DNA of 64,000 nucleotides from CAUZIZ01 sp965218775. Its GTDB lineage: Bacteria; Acidobacteriota; UBA6911; RPQK01; JAJDTT01. This document shows positions 1-9,554 of this stretch, in pieces. Where the stretch lies: the NCBI GenBank assembly GCA_965218775.1, contig CBDCLS010000004.1:248001-312000 (forward strand), read 5' to 3'. The stretch's first letter is position 1, and each line of letters opens with the position of its first letter. The position numbers and the translations under genes were made by a program. A model generated the notes under the pieces. That model made no database searches. It was not told the DNA's origin and saw nothing but the letters and a program-made list of their open reading frames with translations.

Positions 1-2645
1 GTACCCGCGGTGCAGCGGTCCGACTGGGTGCGAAATCCCATCGACGCATTCGTTCTTCGGCGATTGGAGCAGGAGGGAATTGAGCCTTCGGCCGAGGCCG
101 ATCAGGCTACCCTGAATCGACGCCTTTCCCTCGACCTGTTGGGACTGCCTCCGACCGCACCAGGGTTCGAATCAGAGATCAGCGTTGGCCCTTACGCCTA
201 CCAGGGACAGGTAAATCGATTGCTGGCCTCCCCCCATTTCGGCGAGCGCTGGGGTCGGAAATGGCTGGACCTGGCTCGCTACGCCGACAGTGATGGCTTC
301 GAAAAGGACAAAGTCCGACCTCACGCATGGCGCTACCGGGACTGGGTCATCAATGCCTACAACCGGGACTTGCCTTACGACCAGTTTCTCTTGGAACAGC
401 TTGCCGGAGATCTACTGCCTGACGCCAGCATCGAGCAGAGGGTCGCGACCGGCTTTCATCGCAATACCCTGACCAACACCGAGGGTGGAGTGGATCAGGA
501 AGAGTACCGGATCGAGCAGGTAATTGACCGGACCAACACACCGGTGTGGTCTTCATGGGTCTCACGGTAGGCTGCGCCCAGTGCCACTCTCACAAGTACG
601 ATCCCCTGTCCATCGCGAGTACTATGAGTTCTTTTCGTTCTTCATACTGCGGTGGAAGAGAATATCCCAGCAGCGCTGGAAAATGAAGTCGTTGCCTACA
701 ATCGGACCAAGGCCGTCTGGGAAGCCAGGCACGAAGAACTACTGGCGAGCGCCGTCCAATACCGGGAGCGGCTGACGGAGGCCCTTGTCCAGTCAGGTGC
801 AGCCAAGCTAGCCGAGTGGGAAAAGCGACTCGACTACAAACCCGTCGATTGGAAGCTGTTGGACCCGGCAAGCTTTAGTTCGGCCGGAGGCGCCAACCTG
901 ACAAGAGAGAGGATTCGTCTCTCCTGGTCGGTGGCAACAACCCCAAAAACGATATCTACACAATCGTTGCCAACACGGAGCTGACAGGCATCACGGCGGT
1001 CCGACTCGACTTGCTGAACCATGAGTCGCTGCCCGATCAGGGACCCGGTCGCGGCGAGGATGGGAACTTTGTCCTGTCCGAGTTGAAGATGCGGGACACC
1101 CGCCTGAACGATCCGACCGCGAGCGTGCGGGAACTGCCCTTCAGCGGAGCCCTGGCCAGCTATTCCCAGGAGAGTTTCGATGTCTCCAAAGCCATCGACG
1201 ACGACCCAGAGACCGGCTGGAGCGTGGGTGGCCCGTTAGGCCGAAACCGAGATCACCAGGCCATTTTCATCCTGAAGCAAAGCGCAGGGCGCAGGGGCGG
1301 CGCAACACTCGCTCTGACCCTGGAGCATCGACAAGGTCAAGAACAGAACATCGGTGCCTTCAAGATCTCAGCCACCACAGCAGACCGAAAACTTTTGGAC
1401 CAGGTTTTACCTCAGCAGGTGGAGCAGGCGTTGAGCACTCCACCTCGGCAACGAACGGAAGAACAGACTTCGGCGATCCACTCTCACTTTGTCAGTGAGG
1501 ATCCTGGCCTGCGAGAGATTCTGGCTCTGGTAGAAGGTCACAAGCGAGCTGAGCCCGAGCCGCCCGATACCCTGGGCCAGGTCCTTGCCGCAAATCCGGA
1601 GCCCCCCAAGACTCACATTCACATCCGGGGAAACTTTCTACGCAAGGGTGAAGAGGTCGAGCCTCGCACACCTGCGGTGCTTCCCGCCCTTTCGTCGATG
1701 GGAGCTGTGCCGAATCGCCTTGATTTGGCGCGGTGGATGACGCGTCTGAATCATCCTCTCACTGCGCGAGTCGAAGTGAACCGGATCTGGGAACAGCTCT
1801 TCGGGCAGGGCCTGGTTGCCACCAGCGAGGATTTTGGCACCCGCGGCGAGAGGCCGTCTCATCCTGAGCTGCTCGATTGGCTGGCTTCCGAGTTCATGCG
1901 ACGGGGCTGGAGCCGTAAGGAAATGATCAGGCTGATCGTCGGTTCCTCGACCTACCGTCAGGCATCGCGGCTGCAGCCGGAGCTCGCCGACCATGATCCC
2001 AAGAACGTCCTTTTGGCCCGGCAGGGACGCTTTCGGGTGGAGTCCGAGATTACCCGTGACCTGTACCTGTCTGTGGGGGGACTTCTCAATCCGCGCATCG
2101 GAGGCCCAAGTGTCCGACCTCCATTGCCTTCCGACATCGCCAACCTGGGTTATGCCAACTCGGTCAAGTGGTCCGAGAGTCAGGGCCTTGAAAAGTATCG
2201 GCGCGGAATCTACATCTTCTTCCAACGTACCGTGCCTTACCCCATGCTGATGACCTTTGATAGTCCGGATTCGAATACCAGCTGCGTCAGGCGCACTCGA
2301 TCAAACACTCCCCTACAGGCCCTTACTTTACTGAACGAGCCCACCTTCGTGGAATGCGCTCGAGCCCTCGGCAAGCGAGTAGTCGAGAACGGGCCAGGGG
2401 ACGAGATGGGACGAATTCGCTACGCCTTCCGCTTGGCCCTGGGCCGAAGCCCCAGCGATCGAGAGGCGGCGCTGCTGTCCCAGATGTTGGTCAAACAGAA
2501 GGGACTCTTCGAGGAAGACACAGAAAGTGCCGAAAAACTTGTCGGCTCCTACCAGCCCTCGGTTGTGGATGCACCCTCGGCGGCCGCCTGGGTAGTCGCT
2601 GCACGCACCCTGATGAACCTTGACGAGTTCCTGACCCGGGAGTAA
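1..2645 (+). pseudogene. PSD1-type DUF1549/DUF1553 protein, 5' partial, four frameshifts
   Basis: Large surface/periplasmic protein of the PSD1 family, normally paired with a DUF1501 protein as here; function is not established. The frame is open to the window edge, so the N-terminus (often a cytochrome-like domain) lies outside. DUF1549 starts at WVRNPIDAFVLRRLE and includes CAQCHSHKYDP, a haem-type CxxCH motif. DUF1553 covers roughly 1690-2600 (NRIWEQLFGQGLV, LNEPTFVECARALG). Conserved sequence continues across the whole length only if the frame steps 1-3-2-1-3, with single missing bases near 542, 609, 645 and 908. No other lesion is seen, so these may be sequencing errors or recent decay. 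The intact 3' part is an open frame from 1011. Confidence 0.85.
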
Positions 2646-2650
2646 GCACC

Positions 2651-4138
2651 ATGGACCCTTTTGAGGAGCGAATCATCCAGTCCCGACGCGACTTCCTGAC
2701 CAGTGCCGCCAGTGGTCTGGGAGGCATTGCCCTGAGCGGCCTGCTGGCTCAGAATCGCTTGTACGCCGGCCCAGGGACCGGCGATGGAGCGATCGTTAAT
2801 CCACTCGCCCCCAAACCTCCTCACTTCGCACCCAAAGCCAAGTCCTGCATCTTCCTTTTCATGGCGGGGGCTCCCAGCCAGATCGACATGTTCGACCCCA
2901 AACCCAAGCTGAATGAAATGGACGGGCAACCCATGCCCGAATCGATGCTGGAGAAGGTACGCTTCGCCTTCATCCAGAAGGAGTCCGCTGTGTTGAAGGG
3001 CACCGGCGTCAAATTCAATAAGTACGGCGACTGTGGAATGGAGATCTCCGACTACCTCCCCCACATTGCGACCTGCGCCGACGACATAGCGCTGATCCGG
3101 TCGATGCACACCGAGACTTTCAACCACCATCCAGGACAGCTCATGATGAACACGGGTGTGCCCACTTTCGGCCGTCCTTCCATGGGCTCCTGGCTAAACT
3201 ACGGGCTCGGCAGCGAATCTCAAAACCTTCCCGGATATGTCGTCTTGACCGCTGGACGCGGAGCCAGCGGCGGCGCCTCGAATTGGTCGAGCGGATTCCT
3301 GCCCTCCACCTACCAGGGAGTCCTCTTCCGCAATCAGGGTGATCCGGTCCTCAACCTGGCCAACCCGGAGGGCCTGCCTCACGAGTGCCAGCGCTACAGT
3401 CTCGATACGCTGCGACAACTCAATGAAGAACACCATCGTCTGGCTCGGGATCCCGAGATCCTGGCACGAATCGCATCCTACGAGCTGGCCTATCGAATGC
3501 AATCGGCAGCGCCCGAGCTGATCGATCTTGGCAGCGAGGACGAGAAAACGCTGGAGAGCTACGGAGTCAACCGCATCGAAGAAGAGGTAAAGACTCGCGG
3601 ATATGGAAAAGGCGTCTTTTCGACCTTCTCCCGCAACTGCCTGCTGGCGCGCCGTCTGGTCGAGCGTGGAGTGCGGTTCGTCAACATCTACCATGCCTCC
3701 TGGGATCATCATAGCGAATTGGACAAAGGTCTTTCGTTCAACTGCATGATGGCCGACCAGCCGGTCGCGGCCCTCCTCAAAGATCTCAAGCAGAGAGGCA
3801 TGCTGGACGAAACTCTGGTCATCTGGGGCGCCGAGTTCGGAAGGACACCCCTCGGAGAAAATCGCGTAGGGCGAGATTCCAACACGGGTCGCGACCACCA
3901 CCCCTACGCCTTCAGCATCTTCATGGCCGGAGGCGGGATCAAGGGTGGACAGGTAATCGGCAAGACCGACGAAATCGGCTGGAACGTGGTGGAGGATCCC
4001 ATTTCCGTCAACGATCTACACGCAACCGCTCTTCATCTCTTCGGTCTAGACCATCTAGGACTCACCTACCGTTTTCAGGGGCGGGACTTTCGCCTGACCG
4101 ATGTGGCCGGCAAGGTAGTAGACAAGCTGCTGGCCTAG
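2651..4138 (+). CDS. DUF1501 family protein (sulfatase-like fold), Tat-exported
   Basis: 495-residue DUF1501 protein, the usual partner of PSD1 proteins in Planctomycetes, Verrucomicrobia and Acidobacteriota; related to the alkaline-phosphatase/sulfatase superfamily but with no proven reaction. The N-terminus has a twin-arginine signal (QSRRDFLTSAASGLGG) and a hydrophobic stretch ending LLAQNRLYA, so a folded protein is probably exported. Family landmarks are KSCIFLFMAGAPSQIDMFDPK near residue 70 and the C-terminal WGAEFGRTPLGE and GRDHHPYAFS motifs. It starts 5 bases after the upstream stop, indicating co-transcription. Intact and of normal length. Confidence 0.92.
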   Translation: MDPFEERIIQSRRDFLTSAASGLGGIALSGLLAQNRLYAGPGTGDGAIVNPLAPKPPHFAPKAKSCIFLFMAGAPSQIDMFDPKPKLNEMDGQPMPESMLEKVRFAFIQKESAVLKGTGVKFNKYGDCGMEISDYLPHIATCADDIALIRSMHTETFNHHPGQLMMNTGVPTFGRPSMGSWLNYGLGSESQNLPGYVVLTAGRGASGGASNWSSGFLPSTYQGVLFRNQGDPVLNLANPEGLPHECQRYSLDTLRQLNEEHHRLARDPEILARIASYELAYRMQSAAPELIDLGSEDEKTLESYGVNRIEEEVKTRGYGKGVFSTFSRNCLLARRLVERGVRFVNIYHASWDHHSELDKGLSFNCMMADQPVAALLKDLKQRGMLDETLVIWGAEFGRTPLGENRVGRDSNTGRDHHPYAFSIFMAGGGIKGGQVIGKTDEIGWNVVEDPISVNDLHATALHLFGLDHLGLTYRFQGRDFRLTDVAGKVVDKLLA

Positions 4139-4148
4139 TACACCCTTA

Positions 4149-4329
4149 GGGTCTGCGCAAAAATAACTTGGCATTTTGGCATCTCATTTTCACACCATCT
4201 TCGGCCGCTCCTCAATCGCGAAATCCTCAACGTAGACCCGGCTACGCCTGCGGTTTCGCTCAATCGTTCGCGGCCAAATCTGGCGCAAATCTGAGCGCCA
4301 ATTCTACCAAGTTATTCTTGCGCAGACCC
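4149..4329 (+). repeat. 181-bp inverted-repeat element, copy 1 (MITE-like)
   Basis: Non-coding element with near-perfect terminal inverted repeats: GGGTCTGCGCAAAAATAACT at the left and the complement of GGGTCTGCGCAAGAATAACT at the right. It is flanked by TTA on both sides. The same length recurs at 14517 (reversed) and 35946. A short open frame inside it is an artefact. No transposase is encoded, so it would be moved in trans. It lies directly after the DUF1501 stop and may also act as a transcript-end hairpin. Confidence 0.85.
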
Positions 4330-4332
4330 TTA

Positions 4333-4651
4333 GTACCTCTTCTTCCAGTTCCACCAAGTCGGGAGGGACAGGCAGTGATCTCACTCGCCGCATTTCCCAC
4401 CACGTTCCTGCGGAGCTTCCTTAATTAGAGACCCCGCCCGTCCCGTCCCGAACTCGGAGGCTTGGGAGCCTTGCTAGTAGCAGCTTTCGGGCCAATTCGG
4501 GGGAGCGAAGCTAACTACCTCTGAAAAGGTTGTTTAGGAGAAGCGGGGGTCGCAGATTTGAACGGCTCTCCCGGTAGTGACAGCAAAGAAGTCGTCGTGC
4601 GCCTCCGACTTCGGCTGCCCTTTACAGTGACCAGCGGAGCCAAGGCAGCGC
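4333..4651. other. Intergenic, no feature recognised
   Basis: About 320 bases between the 181-bp element and the end of the radical SAM gene. No convincing open frame, RNA or repeat was seen. Confidence 0.5.
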
Positions 4652-5737
4652 CTAGCGGATTGAGTTGGCGGCGATTCGGAGAGCACGGCGGGGCTGGAAC
4701 AGGGTGTTGACACTCATGGCGCATTCGTAGGTGCATTGGCACCCCAGTTCCTTCTGGTAGCGTCGGGCCTGCCGCGCCTGGGCCGCCTTCCAGAGTTCCC
4801 CGAAGTCGCAGTCGAAGTCGCGGACGTTTCCCATGCGCTGATCCAGAGTCTCGCAAAGGTAGACCTCTCCGGTCTCGCTGAGAATGCCGATCAGGTCGCC
4901 CGCATAGCAAGGCGAGATGCGCTCCTCGGCCGAGGCAGCCTCACCGATGAGCCGATAGGTTTCCTCTTCCTTGGCGATGACCAATCGATCCATCCAAGCA
5001 TCATCGATCTGGTGCGCTCTTCTGTAAGCGATCACGTCACGGGAAAAGGCCCTGTAGGTTTCCAGATCGACGACTTTCAAGGAAGGGTCCAACGGATCGC
5101 CTCGCACCAGCGTAATGGTAATCGCGTCCGGCTGGAGACTTTCGTCCACGAATCGATAGAATTCAGGGAGTCTCTCCTGATTCGCTGCCGACACGGTCAG
5201 CGCAACCCCCACCGAAAGATTCGGGAAGGAAGGTTTCAGCTTCTTGAGCTCGACAAGAGTCTCCAGGGCGCGTTCAAAGCTCTTTGGGTTCTGGCGAATA
5301 CGGTTGTGAACCTCTTCCGGACCATCCAACGACACCCCGGTGCAAACGCGCGCCTTTCTCACCTTCTGCAACAGACTCTCTACCGCGGCAACGGTTCGTG
5401 AGACCAGCAGGCCATTGGAAGGAATCTGAATGTTCCGAACCTGGGAATTCTTTTCAAAGCAGGCAGCTATATCAGGAAGGTCGGGCCTCAGGTAAGGCTC
5501 GCCTCCAGTAAGTGAAACCGACAGCAGGTTGGGCAGGGAGCGACTAATACGTTCGATCTCGTCCAGCGTGAGCTCGCTTTTTCGCTTGTTGAGCTCTTCC
5601 CAGTAAAAGCAGTGGGTACACAGAAGGTTGCAGCGGGAGGTCACGAAGAAAATCAGGTTGACGGGAAGACCGCGCTTGAAAAGGAGGCGACTGGCTATGG
5701 AAAGACTGGCCAGGGTCCGGCTGCCCATACGGCGCAT
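4652..5737 (-). CDS. Radical SAM protein with SPASM-like C-terminus
   Basis: 361-residue radical SAM enzyme. The iron-sulfur cluster motif CNLLCTHC (CxxxCxxC) is at about residue 37-44, followed by the SAM-binding SLTGGEPYLRPDL segment. The C-terminus carries extra cysteines (ISPCYAGDLIGI, VYLCETLDQRMGN, LGCQCTYECAMS) that look like an auxiliary-cluster SPASM/twitch domain, as in peptide- or sugar-modifying maturases. Substrate is unknown. It follows the methyltransferase gene on the same strand with a 47-base gap, so the two probably form an operon and could modify a shared product. Confidence 0.85.
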   Translation of the reverse strand: MRRMGSRTLASLSIASRLLFKRGLPVNLIFFVTSRCNLLCTHCFYWEELNKRKSELTLDEIERISRSLPNLLSVSLTGGEPYLRPDLPDIAACFEKNSQVRNIQIPSNGLLVSRTVAAVESLLQKVRKARVCTGVSLDGPEEVHNRIRQNPKSFERALETLVELKKLKPSFPNLSVGVALTVSAANQERLPEFYRFVDESLQPDAITITLVRGDPLDPSLKVVDLETYRAFSRDVIAYRRAHQIDDAWMDRLVIAKEEETYRLIGEAASAEERISPCYAGDLIGILSETGEVYLCETLDQRMGNVRDFDCDFGELWKAAQARQARRYQKELGCQCTYECAMSVNTLFQPRRALRIAANSIR

Positions 5738-5784
5738 GGTAGCACATCCCTGGAAAGGTCGACCCGTGACCGATAGAGGAAAGG

Positions 5785-6570
5785 TTACACCGCCGAGGCG
5801 TCGATCTTCTCGATCCCTGCCTTCCCCTGTTTGGCAGCATCGACGATCAGGGTTCGGCCCAGCAGCATATCGGGGCTGTGAAGCACCTTTCGGATTTCTT
5901 TGTTTGCCTCACGCTGCCGAGGATCCGATTCCTTGCGCATGGTTCGAATGGCGAAGAAACGCTGCAGGGGGTAGAAGAGCATCAGGGGGTAACCGGACCT
6001 TCGCCACAGATCGGTGGTGGTCCTCTGGATCTTGAAGCCGCTGCTGTGAAGCGCGTAGCGCAGCTGATAGAGCGTCATCGGATTGATATGGTCGAACACG
6101 GGAGTATGCGCAAACTCGTTGAGCGGTCTGGGGCAGAGAGAGTAGAACCCAGATAGGAAGTACTTCAAGCGCGAGGCCGAGTTGAGGATGTTGGGGGTGG
6201 ACAGGATGAGCCGGCCGTTCCGCTTTAGAATCCTGTTGCACTCCCGGATGAAATTGAAGGGGTGCTCCAGATGTTCGATTCCTTCCAGGCAGGCAATGTA
6301 GTCGAAGCTTTCGTCCTCCAGGGGGAATGTCCGATCCATATCTATGTGCAGACACTCGATTCCAGAGGCCTTGAAAAATTGGGGATCGATATCCCCAGCG
6401 ACCACCTCAAAACCCATCTCTTTAAGGCAATGGGACAGTGCCCCCTCGCCCGAGGCCAGGTCCAGAATCCTGCCTCTGGGCAGCTCGTCGAAAAGGTCGA
6501 GGATCTTGAAGAAGGTCTTCTCGTGAGCAATAACCTGAAAGCCTTCAGGTTTCTTTCTGCGCTTCTTCAT
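5785..6570 (-). CDS. Class I SAM-dependent methyltransferase
   Basis: 261 residues. Motif I is ILDLASGEGALS (about residues 35-46), followed by the acidic VVAGDID turn, the FDYIACLEGIEHLEHP motif IV region and LKRNGRLILSTPN, typical of Methyltransf_11/23 enzymes such as those acting on quinones, glycans or lipids. The C-terminus has a hydrophobic segment (YPLMLFYPLQRFFAI) that may sit at the membrane. Substrate cannot be assigned. First gene of a probable two-gene operon with the radical SAM gene downstream. Confidence 0.85.
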   Translation of the reverse strand: MKKRRKKPEGFQVIAHEKTFFKILDLFDELPRGRILDLASGEGALSHCLKEMGFEVVAGDIDPQFFKASGIECLHIDMDRTFPLEDESFDYIACLEGIEHLEHPFNFIRECNRILKRNGRLILSTPNILNSASRLKYFLSGFYSLCPRPLNEFAHTPVFDHINPMTLYQLRYALHSSGFKIQRTTTDLWRRSGYPLMLFYPLQRFFAIRTMRKESDPRQREANKEIRKVLHSPDMLLGRTLIVDAAKQGKAGIEKIDASAV

Positions 6571-6674
6571 CTGGCCCCCCCTTCCAGAAACACGCGCTAA
6601 GTCCTAGCCGCCAGCTAGAGCATTATAATAACCGTTCACTATTCAAGTTGCAGCTTGGTGGGGCCCCGAGCAGT

Positions 6675-6862
6675 GCTAGCCCGCATTTCTCATCGCCGGT
6701 CTACTACGTCGCCGCAATCATCCGCCCTGGCTGCGTTTCGCTCGGTCGGCCTCCTCGACGTACTGTACAAGTACGACTGCGGAGGCCTCGGTCGCAAGCC
6801 TTGCCAGGACGGCCCTTGTGACGCCTCGCTACGACAGGCGATGAGAGATGCGGGCTCTAGCC
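6675..6862. repeat. 188-bp palindromic MITE-like element (single copy here)
   Basis: Terminal inverted repeats: the left arm GCTAGCCCGCATTTCTCATC matches the complement of the right arm at 6837-6862 with a 2-base gap and one mismatch. The centre is another palindrome around GTACTGTACAAGTAC (about 6760-6775). It fills most of the 395-base gap between the methyltransferase promoter side and the lptFG end. A plus-strand open frame across it is not credible as a gene. Confidence 0.7.
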
Positions 6863-6965
6863 CCATTCGAGAAAGAAACTTTCCGATCAATTGGAGCCTG
6901 AAGCGCGAGCGAGGGGTTGGGGATCTGCGAACTGCGCCGTGCAACATTCCAACTGAAGTTTCCGC

Positions 6966-9290
6966 TTAGGTTCTAACCGTAGAAAGCAGCAGCGTGCCTC
7001 CTGCAGCGAAAAGAAGGTTGGGAGCCCAGGCCGCTAGAAGGGGGGAAAGCAGACCGTTAGCACCCAATGCACCAAAAACGCCGAAGGTCCCCCAGTAGAA
7101 GATTCCGATCAGCACGCCTGCGGCGATTCCATAGAGAGCTCCCTTGCGACCCATGGTGAACGAAAATGGAATGCCCAGAATAGCCATGATCAGACTGACC
7201 AGGGGAAGGGCAATCTTCTTGTGTAGATCGGTTTTCAGATGATCTACCTCGAACCCTCCCTGGTGGAGGTACTGGATATACTCTTCGAGTTCGAGATAGG
7301 TCATCTTGCTCGACTCCTTCACCTCACCGGTAAAGTAGCTGGGCTCCTCGGGAAACGAGAATCTTCGGGAGTCAAAGCGCCCGAAGTCATTCGACACGAG
7401 ATCGTGCTTCCACCCATTTGCGAGGATCCAATCCCGCGACGACTCATCCCATTCTGCTCTCTGAGCATAGACATGCTCCATGAAGCGGCCGCTATTGATA
7501 TCCAAGCTGTAGATCGAAATCTCCGCAAAGACGTTGCGTTTGGTATCGAAGTGATTGTAGCGATAGAGACGATCTCCCTCACCAAAAATCCAGCGCCGGC
7601 CTGCCTGATAATAGGTTTGTATGGGTCTACCCTTGATAATGTTGCGAAGGTTGTCCTGCCTTTGGTTCGCATAAGGCAGGAAGTACTCCTGCAGGACGAA
7701 GAGGAAGGCGCTCAGGGCCAGCGTCATCAGCAGGATGGAGGCTGCGGCCCGGTAGATACTCACTCCACAGGCCTTGAGTGCCACGATCTGGCCGGTCTTG
7801 TCCAGAAGCCCAAAGGTGATCAGGGTTGCCATCAGAATACAGAGCGGCACGAGTAGCATCAGGATGTGGGGAAGCAGGTAGAAGAAATAGTCCAGGAAGA
7901 GGGAGTAGGGAGCCTCATTCTTGAAAACGTCGTCAATCAATTCGAAGAAGGTGAACAGATAGAAGAGCCCCACACAGATGCCCAGCGTGAGCAGCAGGTT
8001 GAGCGTAAAAGTCTTCACCAGATAGAGGTCAATCACCCTGGCTGCCCGAGGACCGGCTCGGGGGAGGTGAATTCGATCGGTCAGCTGGCGGGAAATCGTC
8101 TGCAGCCGAATACCGATTCTCCGGGCCAGCCTTCGCAAACCGGCAAGAACCCGCCTCACCCCGCCACGATTGTTCGGCGCGCTGACGACAGGGGCGTCGA
8201 GAGTGGCATAACGGAGACTGAACAGGGCGAAGATCCCCAACGCAAAGTTGCTTCCCCAGACCCCAACCAGAATAGGAATGACCCCGGTGCGGGACAACTC
8301 TACCCCGGTGGCGAATAGCACGTAGTAAATCAGAGCCACCAGAACACTCACGATGAACCCGTAGCCGCGCCCTCCACGATGGCTTCTAGCGCCCAGCGTG
8401 ACACCCAGGATGGCAAAAATGAGGGAGGAGAGAGGGACGGCCAGACGACTGTTGAGCTCGAGATTGGTCGCCCGTTGGGCCGCCGAATCTCCCCGGCCGA
8501 GGTCATCCAACAAGCTCAGTAGATGCTTATCTTCGGGTCCCTTGGGACCAGCGGTGGCCTGTCCGGTAGTGGGGAATCGAAGGGGCACGTCAAGAGTCTG
8601 GAATTCGCTGAGACTGTCTCTTCTCTCCGGACTCTCCTGCCCCACCCTGTAGATGGTTCCTTCCTCGAGGTGGAGCTGCAACTGGCTCCCATCAGGTCGG
8701 ATCAAGAGCTGACCGCGCTTGGCAAGAACTATCCGCCGTTGACCGTCGTCGCTAGTGTCCGACAGGAACACGCCCTTCCACGAGGAGCCCTGTAGATCCT
8801 TGTCCGCAACATAGAGGACGCTTCCAGGGAGGTCTTCATTGAAGACCCTGGGCTTGATCTCGGATCGGACCGGTCGCAGTCCCGCGCCGTGCCGAAGTTG
8901 GCGTAGGCTCCAGTTTCCTGCCGGCAACAGGAACAGGGTTATCGAGAAGGTAACGAGACTCACCAGAATCCCCACCTTGAGCACGTGATTCACCATCTGG
9001 TTGATACTGACGCCGCAAGCACGCATCGCGACTATCTCGCTGTCGGTAGAGAGGCGGCTGAACCCGATCAGGGTTCCGACCAGAAACGATAGCGGAATGC
9101 TGAAGGCCAGGATGCTGGGCAGTAGAGAGACTACCGCCTGCAGCACACTCAGAGAGCTGGCGTCTGAGCGAATTAATATCTCGGCCAGGCGTCCGAATTC
9201 TCGCGTGAACACAATAAAGGTCATGAAGACCAACGCAATCAACGATGGTCCCGTGATCTCGCGATTGATAAGCATGCGAATCTTCTTCAT
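6966..9290 (-). CDS. Fused LptF-LptG lipopolysaccharide export permease
   Basis: Inner-membrane permease of the LPS transport (Lpt) machine that, with LptB ATPase, extracts LPS and passes it to LptC/A. It contains two complete YjgP/YjgQ (PF03739) halves. The first half (about residues 1-370) has TM helices, a periplasmic beta-jellyroll region and VALIYYVLFATGVEL; the second (about 415-774) has the matching IVALKACGVSIYRA and KKIALPLVSLIMAILGIPFS segments. Most bacteria encode LptF and LptG as separate adjacent genes. The ATG at 9290 (MKKIRMLINRE) has GAGG upstream and is preferred over the one at 9311. No lptB/C is nearby in the window. Confidence 0.88.
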   Translation of the reverse strand: MKKIRMLINREITGPSLIALVFMTFIVFTREFGRLAEILIRSDASSLSVLQAVVSLLPSILAFSIPLSFLVGTLIGFSRLSTDSEIVAMRACGVSINQMVNHVLKVGILVSLVTFSITLFLLPAGNWSLRQLRHGAGLRPVRSEIKPRVFNEDLPGSVLYVADKDLQGSSWKGVFLSDTSDDGQRRIVLAKRGQLLIRPDGSQLQLHLEEGTIYRVGQESPERRDSLSEFQTLDVPLRFPTTGQATAGPKGPEDKHLLSLLDDLGRGDSAAQRATNLELNSRLAVPLSSLIFAILGVTLGARSHRGGRGYGFIVSVLVALIYYVLFATGVELSRTGVIPILVGVWGSNFALGIFALFSLRYATLDAPVVSAPNNRGGVRRVLAGLRRLARRIGIRLQTISRQLTDRIHLPRAGPRAARVIDLYLVKTFTLNLLLTLGICVGLFYLFTFFELIDDVFKNEAPYSLFLDYFFYLLPHILMLLVPLCILMATLITFGLLDKTGQIVALKACGVSIYRAAASILLMTLALSAFLFVLQEYFLPYANQRQDNLRNIIKGRPIQTYYQAGRRWIFGEGDRLYRYNHFDTKRNVFAEISIYSLDINSGRFMEHVYAQRAEWDESSRDWILANGWKHDLVSNDFGRFDSRRFSFPEEPSYFTGEVKESSKMTYLELEEYIQYLHQGGFEVDHLKTDLHKKIALPLVSLIMAILGIPFSFTMGRKGALYGIAAGVLIGIFYWGTFGVFGALGANGLLSPLLAAWAPNLLFAAGGTLLLSTVRT

Positions 9291-9506
9291 CGGCGCCTCG
9301 AAGCGGCCCACATTCTAGCAGAACCACACCCAGCGCGGGCCACACCACCTCCTGGTTCATGACTACCCAGGGCAGCCTCGTAGGATCTCTGCCACAACCG
9401 TGGCGAGACAGATCTTGCCTAGCTCAGGTGCAATTACTGCCCAGTCTGGGTTAGCCGGCTCGGAGGATTCGCCACTTCCGAGGCCGGTTTCCGTGATTTC
9501 GAGCAT

Positions 9507-9523
9507 TTGGCATGGGATTTGCT
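9507..9523 (+). promoter_or_regulatory. Sigma-54-type promoter (-24/-12)
   Basis: TTGGCATGGGATTTGCT matches the TTGGCAC-N4-TTGCT type consensus with the GG and GC doublets in the correct register. Expected start is near 9534, about 20 bases before the ATG at 9555, which has GGAGG at 9538-9542. Confidence 0.6.
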
Positions 9524-9554
9524 AACTGGGTGCAACTGGAGGTACGACCAGATC

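Noticed and set aside
542..910. Programmed frameshifting in the PSD1 gene
   Set aside because: Four shifts without slippery heptamers or following structures, all as missing bases; errors or decay are simpler.
4168..4428. Open frame beginning MAFWHLIFTPSSAAPQ, repeated at 35965
   Set aside because: It lies inside the 181-bp inverted-repeat element and ends outside it in unrelated sequence; not a gene.
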